Source: Hemerocallis citrina (Eukaryota; Streptophyta; Magnoliopsida; Asparagales; Asphodelaceae). Taken from it: DNA of 64,000 nucleotides. Both the position numbers and the translations under genes were made by a program. This document shows positions 1-11,067 of this stretch, in pieces. The stretch spans positions 106,027,549-106,091,548 of the forward strand of contig CM030368.1 in NCBI GenBank assembly GCA_017893485.1, written 5' to 3'. The notes below the pieces were generated by a model that saw only the letters and a list, made by a program, of their open reading frames with translations, was not told the DNA's origin and made no database searches. Each line of letters begins with the position of its first letter. The stretch's first letter is position 1.

Positions 1-727
1 CCCTTTTCTCTACTACAAACCGAGTAGCAAACTAGAGTTTATTTTTTTTTTTTTTTTTTTTTTATTTTTTAGTAGTCTCTTCTCTAAAGATGTCACTTGC
101 CTTTTTACGCGAATGCGAAACATTTGTGATGAATCCACCCGGTTACTCAGCAGGTCACAAACTCTAAAGTGCTTTGCATACTCATATTTCAAGTCGCCGT
201 TTGACGTAAAGGTAAACATTGGTGATGAATACCCCTAGTTACTAAGCACTCAAAACATTGGAGTAGATTGACTTTATTCAATTTTTTTATTTTTATTTCT
301 CTATTACTCTATTTACTTAAACTCAATTTAGGACTAGATCTAAAGGGAATAATCATCAGAAAAAGCATCACATTTGTTTATTATGTATAATCGCATGGCT
401 TCTATAACTTCGTAGGGAATTATGAAATTCAACAATCCTAAAGTAAATAAGTATCCTTCTTCTTACTTTATAAGAAATTGTTTATCCTAAAATTTTCAAA
501 AAGACTCTAAAAATAACCCTAATACCCCCAAACTTAGATGGAACATTGTCCTCAATGTTCGAATATAAAAATAGGCATGTGTCACCATCTAGTACGGAGA
601 TACTGAAAATAAAAAGAACTAAATAAATACTGAAAGCAAATAAAGGAAAGTGTAAATACTCCCCTGAAAAATTGGGTTACCTCCCAATAAGCGCTGTGTT
701 TTCTGTCTTTAGCTAGACATGATGAGT
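1..727 (-). other. 3' non-coding region of element A
   Basis: AT-rich sequence downstream of the A stop codon. It has a T tract at 42-63, the hairpin at 541-560, and an Athila-like sequence in which, on the minus strand, the hairpin is followed by a run of five G. I see no envelope-like frame here. The only frame (13-219, minus) is a lysine-rich product of the T tract. The first bases of the window read purine-rich on the minus strand and could be the polypurine tract just before a 3' LTR lying off the edge; that is a guess. Confidence 0.6.
541..560 (-). repeat. Perfect hairpin downstream of the A polyprotein
   Basis: Arms GAACATTG and CAATGTTC pair perfectly around a TCCT loop on the plus strand, which is AGGA on the element's own strand. 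It lies about 170 bases after the gag-pol stop. A hairpin with the same loop and a different stem lies beside the 3' LTR of element H, and decayed relatives occur in E and F. Confidence 0.8.
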
Positions 728-3700
728 TCATGTGATGTATGGAATGGGTTGAAGATTCACATCTTCCTCTTGCAGTTCTAGACTCATCTCTATGTATGGC
801 TTCGCTCTATGCCCATTCACCTTGAATGTTTGATTTTTTTCTTCACTGTGAACTTCCAATGCACCATGTGGAAAGACTTTTGTGACAATATATGGTCCAT
901 ACCATCGTGACTTAAGCTTGCCTGGAAAGAGTCTTAATCTTGAGTTGTAGATCAATACCTTTTGTCCTTCATAAAACTCCTTCCTTGCTAGCTGTTTGTC
1001 ATGGTACAATTTGGTCCTTTCCTTGTACAATTTTACGTTTTCATAAGCGTCATGCCTCAACTCTTCAAGCTCGTTTAGTTGCAATCTCCTTTTGTCACCT
1101 GCCTGTTTCATATCAAAATTGAACCTTTTGATGGCCCAATACGCTTTGTGTTCCAATTCTACCGGCAGATGACATGCTTTTCCAAACACCAACCGATATG
1201 GTGACATGCCAATGGGTGTCTTGAAAGCGGTTCTGTAGGCCCATAAGGGATCGTTCAAGCGTAGTGACCAATCCCTTCTGCTTGTATTGACTGTCTTTTC
1301 CAGGATGCTCTTGATCTCTCTGTTGCTAATCTCCACCTGCCCACTGGTTTGAGGATGATAGGGAGTTCCCACTCTATGTGTAATCCCATATTTCTTCATC
1401 AAAGAAGCAAATGGGAAGTTATTGAAGTGGCTCCCTCCATCACTAATTATTGCTCGTGGTGTACCAAACCTAGTGAAAATGTTCTCCTGCAAAAACTTGA
1501 CAACAACTTTGTGATCATTAGTTCTTGAGGGGACAGCCTCGACCCATTTAGACACATAATCCACACCAACAAGAATATATAAATAACCAAATGAGTTAGG
1601 AAAAGGACCCATGAAGTCGATTCCCCAAACATCGAAAAGCTCGATTACTTGTATGTTGTGCAGTGGCATTTGATTTCTAGAAGAGATGTTGCCTGTCCTT
1701 TGGCATTTGTCGCAAGTCCTGCAAAAAGAAAAAGCATCTTTGAATACATTAGGCCAATAAAAACCAGATTGCAATACCTTTAGTGCTGTTCTTTTTGGCC
1801 CAAAATGTCCTCCACATGCATATTGGTGGCAGTGTTGTAGAATACTCATTTGTTCCTCGTCTGCCACACATCTTCTTATAATTTGATCAGGGCAGAATTT
1901 GAATAAATAATGATCATCCCAATAAAAGTGTTTGCACAGAGCCACCAATCTTTTTCTTTCTTGATGTGTCATACCTGGAGGGAAAACATGAGCAGTTAGA
2001 AAATTAACAATATCAGCAAACCAGGGAAGCTGGTCAGAGAGACAAGTCGACTGGTTTAAGGACCAGTCGACTGCCCCGAGAGATTGCACATTGATTTCAA
2101 ATAGTTGTTCATCTGGAAAATTTTCATTCAGCGGGGGCACATTTCTCTCTTCCTCGTGCAGTAATCTGGACATGTGATCTGCCACAACATTGTCGCTTCC
2201 TTTCTTGTCTCTAATCTCAAGATCGAATTCTTGAAGCAACAGCACCCATCTGATTAATCTAGGCTTAGCATCCTTTTTAGCAAACAAATATCTCAAGGCA
2301 GCATGGTCAGTAAAAACAATAACTTTAGCACCAATTAAATATGATCTAAACTTCTCTACAGTAAAAATAACAGCTAACATTTCTTTTTCAGTAGTGGAAT
2401 AATTTAGCTGTGCGTCGTTTAAAGTTCGAGAAGCATAGTAAATAACATGAGGTTTCTTATTGATTCGTTGACCTAAAACAGTCCCTAAAGCATAATCACT
2501 TGCATCACACATAAGCTCAAAAGGATGGCTCCAATCTGGTGCCATGACTATAGGTGCAGAAATGAGAAGATTTTTCAATGTGTTAAAAGCAGTTGTACAT
2601 TCTTCTGTCCATACAAACTCAACATCCTTAGCCAACAAGTCACAAAGGGGTTTGGAGATTTTTGAAAAATCTTTTATGAATCTTCTATAAAATCCTGCAT
2701 GTCCTAGAAAACTCCTAACACCCTTAACTGTAGTGGGAGGTGGTAGTTTTGATATTATATCAATTTTTGCCTTGTCTACCTCTATTCCCCTTTTGGACAC
2801 CACATGTCCCAACACAATACCTTGTTGTACCATAAAATGGCACTTTTCCCAATTGAGCACTAAATTGCACTCTTCACATCTTTTCAGCACAAGCTGCAAA
2901 TGGTTAAGACATTCATCGAAACAAGATCCAAAAACACTAAAATCATCCATAAATACCTCAATGAACCTTTCCACCATGTCTGAAAATATACTCATCATGC
3001 ATCTTTGAAATGTAGCTGGCGCATTGCATAATCCAAATGGCATCCTCCTGTAAGCAAAAGTACCAAAAGGGCATGTAAAAGTGGTCTTTTCTTGATCTTC
3101 TGGAGCAATAGCAATTTGATTATAGCCACTATAACCATCTAGAAAACAATAATGACTATATCCTGCTAATCTTTCTAACATTTGATCAATAAAAGGAAGA
3201 GGGAAGTGATCTTTCCTGGTTTCATTGTTCAATTTCCTGTAATCAATGCATACCCTCCATCCTGTGGTTACTCTTGTTGGGATAAGTTCATTCTCCTCAT
3301 TTGTCACCACTGTAACTCCACTTTTCTTAGGTACTACATGTATAGGACTTACCCATTTGCTGTCTGAGATAGGATAGATGATGCCAACATCTAGTAGCTT
3401 CAGAATTTCTGCTCTTACCACTTCCTTCATGTTTGGGTTAAGCCTTCGTTGTGCCTCTCTGCTAGGTTTTGCATTGTTTTCCAGGAGTATTCTATGCATG
3501 CATTTGGATGGACTTATTCCCTTGATGTCTGCAATGGTCCATCCTATTGCATTTTTGTGTTCTCGCAATACCTTCAGCAGCTTTTCTTCTTCCTGTGCAT
3601 TTAAGTTTGCAGCAATTATCACCGGCAGTGTCTGGTTCTCGCCCAAAAATGCATGCTTCAAATGGTCGGGCAGCTGCTTGAGTTCTATGTCTGGACGCTT

Positions 3701-6247
3701 CTGTACAGTCGACTGGTCCATGTCAGCAGTCGACTTGTTCTGGGTGTCTAGGTTTGGTCGACTGGTTAGAACACCAGTCGACTTACTCTGTTCATCAGTC
3801 GCCTGATCTGTAGAAGAACAATTTTTATCAGACACCAATTTTTCAAATAAAGGTGCAGGCTTACCTGAATATGACTGTGGAGTTTCAAGGTGATGTACTG
3901 TCTCTGCAATCCTCCAGTCATCGTATTCCTGTTCAACATGAGATAAAGTTAGAGATTGAGTGATTGTGGCTTGTAATGGTTCAACGCTATGTACCTGAAA
4001 TGTTTGATCAACAATCTCCTGCACCACATCAATATTATAGCATTCATGATCATCTTGTGGTAATTTTAATGTATCAAACATTTTAAATTCCACTTTTTCT
4101 CCGTTTATCCTCATACTTATAATACCCTTTTTAACACAATTTTTTATATCAGCTGTACTCATAAAGGGCCTACCTAATATGATCGGTAGAGATGATGACA
4201 GTGCAGATTCCTCCATATCCAACACAACAAAATCAGCAGGCAAAATAAAATCATTTACCTGAACTAGGACGTCTTCTAATATACCTCTAGGTCTTTTGAT
4301 GCTGCGATCAGCCAATTGCAAAGTGATGGATGTTGGCTTGAGTTCCCCCAATCCAAGTTTTTCGTAAACAGAATAAGGAAGAAGGTTGATGCTTGCCCCC
4401 AATTCTAGCAGTGCCTTTTCAAAGAAGTGCTCACCAACCTTGCAAGGAATGGTAAAACTACCTGGATCTTTCAGTTTAGGTGGTAGTTTTCTTAATAATA
4501 CAGCGCTCACTTCTTCTGTCAAAGCCACATCCTCCTTAACCTGAAATGTTCTTTTGTGAGTACAACAGTCTTTCAAAAATTTAGCATAAGAAGGAATTTG
4601 TTTAATAGCATCAAGTAGGGGAATATTAATTTCTACCTTTTTGAGAGTTTCAAAGACGTCAAATAAATGTTGTTCTTTCTTTTTATTGACTAACCTTTGA
4701 GGGAATGGTGGTGGAACTGTCCCTACTTTTTCACTTACCTTACTTGAACCCAAAGCTTTTGATGGTTGTGTATCTGGTTTGTCTGTATGTGTTCCAACCA
4801 TGTTGTCAATTATCTTACCATTCCTTAGGGTTGTGACTGCTTGGAGCTGTTCTTGACCTCCTGGGTTTGGTATGGTTTGTGAAGGGAGTTCTCCTGCCTT
4901 TCTTTTGCTTAACTCTTTTGCAATCTGACCAATTTGGGTTTCCAACTTCTGAATTGCTTGTCCTTGTTGGTTGCTTGTTTGATGTTGTTGTTGGAGCAAT
5001 TGAAGAACGGTGGACTCAAAATCCAACTTCTTCTGTTCTGGGGCTGGTCGAGCAAACCCACTTCCCATCTGAAAGTTTCGTGCATGTCCTTGTGCGATTT
5101 GATGCCCTTGATTATTTTGATTATTGCTCCATGAGAAGTTTGGATGATTTCTCCATCCTGGGTTATATGTGTTCGAGTATGGATTGTTCTTTGGTGGAAA
5201 CACTCCTCGACCCACATAATTCGCATGCTCCTGATCTGTGAAAGTAGACATGGGACATGTATCAGTTGTGTGATCTAAATGAGAACAAATTGCACACATT
5301 TCATTTGTTTGATTTTTAACTCCACCCATCGTCGACATTGCATTAACAAGCATATCAATTTTCTTATTCATGTTTGCCATTTCTAATTGAATGTTATTAC
5401 TATTAGAGATTTCGTAAACTCCCTGTTTTTTCGAAGGTCCCCTTCTTGTTGAGAATTGTTGGGAGTTCTCGCTGAGTTCTTCAAAAAGTTCAATGGCTTC
5501 TTCTCCACTTTTCCTCATCAAAATTCCATTGCAAGCTGCATCAACAATTGCTTTGTTAGTGTCATTTAAACCTTCATAAAAAGCTTGTACCTGATCATCC
5601 TTAGGCAGATTGTGAGTAGGACACTTGAGAAGCTTGCTCTTGAAGTCCTTCCATGCTTCGAAGAATAGATCTCCATCTTTTTGTTGGAAGAGTTGAATCT
5701 CCCTTTTTAGCTGTTTGGTTTTCTGGGCTGGAAAGAACTCTTTCAAAAATTTTGTTGCCAATTGCTCCCATGAATTAATTGATCCTGGTTCCAAAGAATT
5801 ATACCACAACTTAGCATTAAGTTTTAAAGAAAAAGGAAACAAGATTAACCTGATTTGTTCAGCGGTAAGCCCTTGGACGCTTTGTGTCCTGCAGAGATCG
5901 AAAAAGTCTTGCAAGTGAAGATGAGGCTCTTCATCTGGTTTGCCACTAAAGTGGGGAACCATACTAAGTAAATGAGGAGATAGGTGCATGTTCCCTGTAG
6001 CATTAGGTTGAAAAGCAATGCAGGAAGGTTGCTCAATATTCTTAGGAGTGAATTTGTCCTGCATTGGCACTCGATTTTGTATTTCTTCAGCCATTCTTTC
6101 CTGTGAAATTTGTCTCTGTGCAGTCGACTGGGTCCGTACAGCAGTCGACTGGCTGGCTGTGAGAAGCTTACCTAGCCTGTGCAAAGTTCGTTCTGTTTCT
6201 GCGTCAATAGGTAGTAGCTCTGGACGAAGTGATCGTCTACCGTGCAT
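728..6247 (-). CDS. gag-pol: Intact Athila-type gag-pol polyprotein (1839 aa)
   Basis: One uninterrupted frame encodes all retrotransposition proteins. Capsid-like gag covers about residues 95-250, and a CCHC zinc knuckle ([14 protein letters not shown]) lies near 317-330. The retropepsin-like region is near 590-700, RT has its FMDD box at 1099-1102, and RNase H has a CDASDYALG core near 1247. The integrase has an N-terminal His/Cys zinc site and a complete DDE triad at D1544, D1603 and E1639 (35 residues between the last two). No chromodomain or envelope frame is visible. The oddity is the protease: the residue expected to be the catalytic Asp is Glu (E615, in [10 protein letters not shown]). 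Palindromic DNA inserts encode QST, VDW or SR at several points. The first ATG is used as start; an upstream start is unlikely because the leader is short and AT-rich. Confidence 0.93.
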   Translation of the reverse strand: MHGRRSLRPELLPIDAETERTLHRLGKLLTASQSTAVRTQSTAQRQISQERMAEEIQNRVPMQDKFTPKNIEQPSCIAFQPNATGNMHLSPHLLSMVPHFSGKPDEEPHLHLQDFFDLCRTQSVQGLTAEQIRLILFPFSLKLNAKLWYNSLEPGSINSWEQLATKFLKEFFPAQKTKQLKREIQLFQQKDGDLFFEAWKDFKSKLLKCPTHNLPKDDQVQAFYEGLNDTNKAIVDAACNGILMRKSGEEAIELFEELSENSQQFSTRRGPSKKQGVYEISNSNNIQLEMANMNKKIDMLVNAMSTMGGVKNQTNEMCAICSHLDHTTDTCPMSTFTDQEHANYVGRGVFPPKNNPYSNTYNPGWRNHPNFSWSNNQNNQGHQIAQGHARNFQMGSGFARPAPEQKKLDFESTVLQLLQQQHQTSNQQGQAIQKLETQIGQIAKELSKRKAGELPSQTIPNPGGQEQLQAVTTLRNGKIIDNMVGTHTDKPDTQPSKALGSSKVSEKVGTVPPPFPQRLVNKKKEQHLFDVFETLKKVEINIPLLDAIKQIPSYAKFLKDCCTHKRTFQVKEDVALTEEVSAVLLRKLPPKLKDPGSFTIPCKVGEHFFEKALLELGASINLLPYSVYEKLGLGELKPTSITLQLADRSIKRPRGILEDVLVQVNDFILPADFVVLDMEESALSSSLPIILGRPFMSTADIKNCVKKGIISMRINGEKVEFKMFDTLKLPQDDHECYNIDVVQEIVDQTFQVHSVEPLQATITQSLTLSHVEQEYDDWRIAETVHHLETPQSYSGKPAPLFEKLVSDKNCSSTDQATDEQSKSTGVLTSRPNLDTQNKSTADMDQSTVQKRPDIELKQLPDHLKHAFLGENQTLPVIIAANLNAQEEEKLLKVLREHKNAIGWTIADIKGISPSKCMHRILLENNAKPSREAQRRLNPNMKEVVRAEILKLLDVGIIYPISDSKWVSPIHVVPKKSGVTVVTNEENELIPTRVTTGWRVCIDYRKLNNETRKDHFPLPFIDQMLERLAGYSHYCFLDGYSGYNQIAIAPEDQEKTTFTCPFGTFAYRRMPFGLCNAPATFQRCMMSIFSDMVERFIEVFMDDFSVFGSCFDECLNHLQLVLKRCEECNLVLNWEKCHFMVQQGIVLGHVVSKRGIEVDKAKIDIISKLPPPTTVKGVRSFLGHAGFYRRFIKDFSKISKPLCDLLAKDVEFVWTEECTTAFNTLKNLLISAPIVMAPDWSHPFELMCDASDYALGTVLGQRINKKPHVIYYASRTLNDAQLNYSTTEKEMLAVIFTVEKFRSYLIGAKVIVFTDHAALRYLFAKKDAKPRLIRWVLLLQEFDLEIRDKKGSDNVVADHMSRLLHEEERNVPPLNENFPDEQLFEINVQSLGAVDWSLNQSTCLSDQLPWFADIVNFLTAHVFPPGMTHQERKRLVALCKHFYWDDHYLFKFCPDQIIRRCVADEEQMSILQHCHQYACGGHFGPKRTALKVLQSGFYWPNVFKDAFSFCRTCDKCQRTGNISSRNQMPLHNIQVIELFDVWGIDFMGPFPNSFGYLYILVGVDYVSKWVEAVPSRTNDHKVVVKFLQENIFTRFGTPRAIISDGGSHFNNFPFASLMKKYGITHRVGTPYHPQTSGQVEISNREIKSILEKTVNTSRRDWSLRLNDPLWAYRTAFKTPIGMSPYRLVFGKACHLPVELEHKAYWAIKRFNFDMKQAGDKRRLQLNELEELRHDAYENVKLYKERTKLYHDKQLARKEFYEGQKVLIYNSRLRLFPGKLKSRWYGPYIVTKVFPHGALEVHSEEKNQTFKVNGHRAKPYIEMSLELQEEDVNLQPIPYIT
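2044..2073. repeat. Palindrome pair inside A coding sequence
   Basis: Decamers AAGTCGACTG (2044) and CAGTCGACTG (2064) are 20 bases apart. On the coding strand one is read as QST and the other as VDW, in different frames, between the RNase H and integrase domains. Confidence 0.85.
3706..3800. repeat. Palindrome cluster inside A coding sequence
   Basis: Copies of CAGTCGACTG or near-copies lie at about 3706, 3727, 3756, 3775 and 3795. They fall between the protease and RT domains, in a low-complexity linker rich in Gln, Ser and Thr. Three frames are used: QST or KST, SR, and QAT for the mutated copy. Confidence 0.85.
6121..6151. repeat. Palindrome pair near the A gag N-terminus
   Basis: Two exact CAGTCGACTG decamers start at 6121 and 6142, 21 bases apart. 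They encode the repeated QST in residues about 33-43. Confidence 0.9.
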
Positions 6248-6344
6248 TCACCGAAGTCCTGTAACCTAAAAGAAAAAGTATTAATAAAAGAAAAGAAAAA
6301 CTAATAAAAATTCTACTGACTTGTAAGTTAAAATACTAAACAAT

Positions 6345-6361
6345 CCCTGGCAGCGGCGCCA
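6345..6361 (-). other. Primer binding site of element A (tRNA-Asp type)
   Basis: On the minus strand this reads TGGCGCCGCTGCCAGGG. It is complementary to the 3' end of plant tRNA-Asp(GUC), as I recall that sequence, at about 15 of 17 positions. It starts 6 bases inside the LTR boundary, which is typical spacing, and fixes the element's orientation. Confidence 0.85.
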
Positions 6362-7026
6362 AAAACTTGTTGTTGGTTTCTAGATACCTAAATAAATAGA
6401 TAAAACTAGACACAAATTATAAAACCTCGCAAGTGCACGAATCGTTTATAGAATCGTAGTAATAGCAAGGGTCGATCCCACAGAGATTGTAGACTTCAAC
6501 TTACTAATCAATAAAACTAATAATAAAAATAATAAGAGTTTTTATAATATTCTAAAAGAACTAAAAGATTAAAACTAAGATGAGAGGTGTTGAATCACAA
6601 ATATCTCTTGAATAGTTGGGTTGTTGATCTCCACCAATAGTTAGTAATGCTAAGTTGCCTTCTGAATTTACTTCTAATTACTCATGTTTGTTCACTTCAA
6701 GGGCATGGTATCTACTCCTTAAAGTATTGTTTTCCTAAGCCAAGAATTAGGCATGGTATCTACTCTAATTCGTTTCTTCCCTAAGTATTTTAGCATGGTA
6801 TCTACTAAGTTATACTTAATGAAAACATAAGAACAGTGGAAACGAACAAACACTTAAAGTTCTAGAAATTGGTATCAGATCTAGATCCTCTAAGTTGATT
6901 GAACCAAGAATCCTAAAGATTCCCTTGTTACAAGTTATAAGCACGAGATACGGGTCGTCTCAATATGCTCATATAACAGATTCAGATTTCTAACTCACAG
7001 ACTTGATAATATCAGATTCTGTATGG

Positions 7027-7810
7027 CAGTCGACTGGCTCTCACCTTCAGTCGACTGCACTTATAACTTCTGAACAAGTTTGACTGTTATCAATCTATAT
7101 CAATTCAATTAGATTCAATCAATAAGTAAAATAAAAGGATTCAGAAGAACATAGCACTACATAACTATGGCTTCAATCTACCCAACTATGAAATTAGTTC
7201 CACATAATAATACTTTTATTTCTTAACAAGTTCAAGTACATGATCAACATAAAAGAATAAAGAGAGAAGAAATAAACTAATGGATTCCGGCAATAAGGTC
7301 GACTGTCTGTCACACAGTCGACTGCCTTCTGGTTGCTGTGTCTCCTCTCTCCTTCTTCGATGATGATGGAGTGATGCGCACGGTTGATGACTTGATGGTT
7401 GGGAACTCTGTGATTAAGTTGCTTTCAAGAGATCGATGGATTCTGGCGGATCCCCCAATAATGCTTCTTTTCTGATATTTATAGAACACGACTGAGAATT
7501 AGGGTTTCCACAATTTCAGCAAAATCCTTCTTTATTTTATTTGATGATTTATATCTTTCTCTTTTCTTCTTTCCTTCCTTATCTGTTCACCACGTGCTCT
7601 TGGAAATCCCCAGTCTCTAGATTTGATTCGTTACACAAGATCTGGATTTAAATAGATTTGAAATTAGATTTGGGTGAATCTTCGAATATCTTATCTGTCT
7701 ACTCCGCCGCAGACCAGTCGACTGTCTTTTGAGAGTGAGTCGACTGTGTCGAGAGTTGTGGAAAATCAGCTTCTCTTGTTCAGTCGCCTGGTCGAGGAAC
7801 CAGTCGACTT
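7027..7810. repeat. Four palindrome pairs in the A LTR
   Basis: Pairs start at 7027/7048, 7296/7315, 7715/7737 and 7781/7801, with spacings of 21, 19, 22 and 20. Most copies are exact CAGTCGACTG; the rest differ at one or two positions. The sequence between and around the pairs is unrelated. Confidence 0.85.
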
Positions 7811-7913
7811 ATCCTCTGCAGTTCTCTGTGTATTATCCTTGAAGTCCTGAAACTGCTTCGTTTTGCTGTTATAAGCTGTTTCCTATGGAAAAGAGAAAAT
7901 AAGAGTTAAATAC

Positions 7914-7922
7914 CATATATAG
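7914..7922 (-). promoter_or_regulatory. TATA-like box in the A 5' LTR
   Basis: The minus strand reads CTATATATG about 65-75 bases inside the proposed outer LTR end. The position is rather close to the LTR start for a long U3, so this is a plausible but unproven promoter element. Confidence 0.4.
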
Positions 7923-7987
7923 AGCTTTTAAATGTCTAATTCCATTAAGATTATTGCCTCTAAATGTGAACAATATTGTGTTCATCA

Positions 7988-8977
7988 CTTTGATGCATGA
8001 ACCTGTTTGTTTGTGTACCTGTTACCTGTTGATTCATGAACCTGTTGGTTCGTGTACCTATTTACTATTTGATTCATGAACCTGTTTCTGTTACCTATTA
8101 CATGACATCTGAGTACACGGCCCTATAGAAACCCACCACTAGGCCTAAACGCAATTTGCATGTATGTAGCAACCATGTAGTAAAATTTAGGACGCATGAA
8201 GTGCTACCTAGATAGAAATAAATACAAGACTTGACATGACATAATACCTGTTACATACTTACCTGTTACATGCTTACCTGTACATGCTACCTGTTCACCT
8301 GTTTACCTACTTGCATGATGCTTGACACATGTTACATGTTTACTTACTTGTATAATACATGTTACCTATCACATGTCACATGTACCTGTTATCTCATCAC
8401 ATTACTTGTTCTGTTCTTGATTAGAGTTAGTTGCTCTATTTTGTTGTTACATCCTTTCCATGCTATACTTGCTTCTGATGTTACTCTATTCTTGTCTACA
8501 TTTTCTGTACTTGTTGCCTGCACTACAAACGGCTCGTAACTTGCATTGGCGGGCTTTTTGTTTCTTTTTCATTTTCCTGCAATTTGTTAAATTGCAGATT
8601 ATGGTGATCAGTTGCCCGATGGAGTAGGTGATCTGAGATTCTAGTTGCTGGAGTTCTTACTATTATTATTTTCTATTTCTTATTTCGAATAAATGTATTG
8701 CTACTTGAATTATTTTGTATTTGGAAGTTTGACCCAGAATTTATAACTTGTTCCATATTTGATTTATTTAAGATTCATGTATTTTGTTTCAAGTAAATCT
8801 TGTTGACTACATCAATTCAGTTATGAATGTGTGGTTGACTAATTCTCTTGTATATCTCTTGTTTATACTTGTGCTTGTTGAAAAGATCCTGACAGCTTAT
8901 GAATGGTGAAAGTCATTCGCTCGACTTAGTCACGTATCCGTATTCTGTATCTCCTTTTTTGGAAGCGGGGCGTGACA
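7988..8977 (+). repeat. L5: 3' part of a long chromovirus-like LTR
   Basis: It shares, in the same order, blocks seen in L4, E and L1: a CATG-rich tandem zone, the AGCAACCATGTAG and GAAGTGCTACCTAGATAG blocks, a pyrimidine-rich stretch ending TTGCAG at 8597, and the terminal GGAAGCGGGGCGTGACA. The 5' part is missing where element A abuts it. No initiator tRNA-Met primer site follows, so it is a solo or 3' LTR. The next five bases, GTTAA, would be its target duplication. Confidence 0.75.
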
Positions 8978-9062
8978 GTTAATATGAGAGTGGGTTGTCT
9001 CACTGTCAACTTTTGAGTTAATTAACTCAACGTAAATTCCTAATTTTGTTAACTTAATATTT
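8978..9062. other. Spacer between two inverted LTR ends
   Basis: These 85 AT-rich bases separate L5 (plus) from L6 (minus). No primer site, purine tract or coding sequence is seen. It is probably the remains of the locus into which both inserted. Confidence 0.5.
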
Positions 9063-10970
9063 TTTCACGCCCCGCTTCCCAAAAATACGGAATATGAGCA
9101 CATTACATTGGCCCACCGAATGACTAACGTCACCCATAAGCTGTTTATCCGATCAACTCAATAATTTAATCAATACATAACAACTGCACAGGCGATAATA
9201 ATAATCTCATTAACAATAATACTTAGAATGAAGCAATATGAAATATCCAAATACAATAACCAACGCCTGGAAACAAATAATAAAATCTCGGTCATTAGCC
9301 CAATACAATAATAAATTCAATCTCAAATAATATTAAGTCTCAATACATTAAATTCAATAAAACGATAAGCAATTAGAAAGCATTAAAATCTTTAGAATCT
9401 TTGTTCTCCAATCCCAGTAAGGAATTCTCCTTCATTACCTGTGAACACTTTATCTAAAAAGATGAGAAAAATTGTCCTTAGAGAAAGTCATGGACAGCAA
9501 GTAGAGAAAGCAAGGAACAATGGATTAACGATATAATAATGAATTCAATAGATCAATAGGAATCAATAACATGGGACAATAATCAAAAATCAATATCACG
9601 GTAATCAATGCAATTGGTATAAATAATGATTCAATATTCGATAACAATGTTCAATGGTATCAATAACACATAGACAATATTCGATATCAATAGGAACAAT
9701 GATGTACAATTTGCAATGTCGATGATGTGTCATTCCTTATGTCTATTAATCATTTTAATCCTAACTAATGCACATACTATTGTGTCCCATATGTTCCTTA
9801 CCACAGGTTCGATGCATACATACAATTTCGTTTAGACTTAAGTGGTGTACTCTGTAGATCATGTACTTAGCAATGGTAAACACTATTCACCTTTCGGTGC
9901 ACGATACGGACTTCGGCAACGATATGGTACATGATATACAGTACATGATAGATTGAGTTACCGCCGTAATCCACAATCCCACAATAAAACACTAGCTAGA
10001 ACATTATTTAGGAAAACATGGGCCCCTCCTCTAAGTAAAATCTCTACTTGTTCACTACTTAAATCACCCTTTAAATCCGGCTTGTTAATTAGTTTATTGA
10101 TGCAACAATACAATATGTAATTAAGGGACATTTCGATGAACGATTGTAACAATAAAGAAACAATGAGATGATAACTTGAATAGGACAATGAAAATGATTA
10201 CAATAGGATACTTGGATCATGCAGTGCAATATACACACTCTAAATCATGCAAGACTACAATATGAGAACAATTAATTCATGAAAACTGAAAAGTGAAATT
10301 TGGACAGCAAGAGTAGTCTGTACTAAAATGTAATTTCCTGCTATTTCAGAACTTGAAAACTAAATCCGTCAAAAATTTCATAAACTAGACTTCCATACGA
10401 TTCCAACGAATATTTAAAGTTCAAAATCCGACAACAGTAGCTAGGTCAAACACATCGTTCTTTACAAATTTCATGTTCAGGCAGAAATTCGACATCATGT
10501 TGTTATATTTTTAGAATCAGCAAAAACTCGAAATAAAATTCATTAAAAATATTTTCTAGACTCCTAAACATGTTAAGTGACAATCTGGAAATTATCCGAG
10601 TAAAATTTTAATGTTAAATCAACCTTTTAACAGTTTAAACATGAAACATAAAAGAATCTGAAAATCTGGAAATAAAAAACACAGCTGTAGTAAAACGGGC
10701 ATAACTTTTTCTACATAACTCGGAAGTAAGAAATTCAAAATGTTCCAGAAACTAGAAAGATAAGGCTACAACTCTTATTCAGAGAGTTATTCATTTTAAG
10801 ATCATTTATTGGGTCGAAAATAGCAGACAACATACAGCCAGCAAGCAACATACATGTTTTTGGGTATTTTTCATGGAATAATTTAAGTAAACATGCAGTT
10901 ATCAATTCTATAGTCAATAAATTATGTAATCACATGAAATGTGTAATAGCATGATAAATACAATTAAAAA
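9063..10970 (-). repeat. L6: inverted, truncated long-LTR fragment
   Basis: On the minus strand it ends with GGGAAGCGGGGCGTGA and carries the cognate of the AAGCTTATGGGTGA...ATTCG block just upstream, as in L1 and L5. The terminal dinucleotide has changed. It diverges from L4 and E in the middle, with many AATCAATA-type short repeats at 9540-9720, and is nearer L1 in character. The 5' part is lost at a sharp junction with the 23-base LTR remnant of element C. No open frame of note. Confidence 0.65.
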
Positions 10971-11011
10971 CACACCAGGATTGAGCGACAACAGATTGGC
11001 CCCGTCTGTGG
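10971..11011 (+). other. Remnant 5' LTR end and primer site of element C
   Basis: Bases 10971-10993 match the last 23 bases of the C 3' LTR (35185-35207) at all but two positions. After one base comes ATTGGCCCCGTCTGTGGG, the decayed form of the ATTGGCGCCGTCTATGGG primer site seen in D. The rest of the 5' LTR, over 550 bases, is missing. Confidence 0.85.
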
Positions 11012-11067
11012 GAAATCACTCGACAAGCAATCTCGTCTTCCTCCTTCAGCCCACGTTACTCCCAGCA

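Larger units (their letters stand above)
1..7987 (-). mobile_element. Element A: Athila-type Ty3/gypsy LTR retrotransposon, 3' LTR off window
   Basis: Read on the minus strand, the order is 5' LTR (7987-6368), tRNA-Asp-type primer site, one gag-pol frame (6247-728), then non-coding 3' sequence running off the left edge. The RT and gag sequences have the Athila character (FMDD box, CCHC knuckle, fused gag-pol), and Athila elements usually prime from tRNA-Asp. The whole frame is free of stops, so the insertion looks young. The right end abuts sequence resembling the inside of another LTR (L5), so A probably inserted into it. The target-site duplication cannot be tested because the other end is outside the window. 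Confidence 0.9.
6368..7987 (-). repeat. 5' LTR of element A
   Basis: The inner end is set by the primer site: on the plus strand the LTR begins TGTTGTTGG at 6368. The outer end at 7987 (TTCATCA, giving TG...CA on the minus strand) is inferred from where sequence related to other LTRs in the window begins. The inner part carries the GTCGATCCCACAGAG and GCAAGTGCACGA sequences common just inside Athila-type LTR ends. It holds four pairs of the CAGTCGACTG palindrome. The outer boundary could be off by some tens of bases. Confidence 0.65.

Noticed and set aside
4867..5241. Overlapping frames opposite and inside the A gag region, such as 4867-5241 and 4909-5226
   Set aside because: They are shadows of the 1839-codon frame, without recognisable domains.
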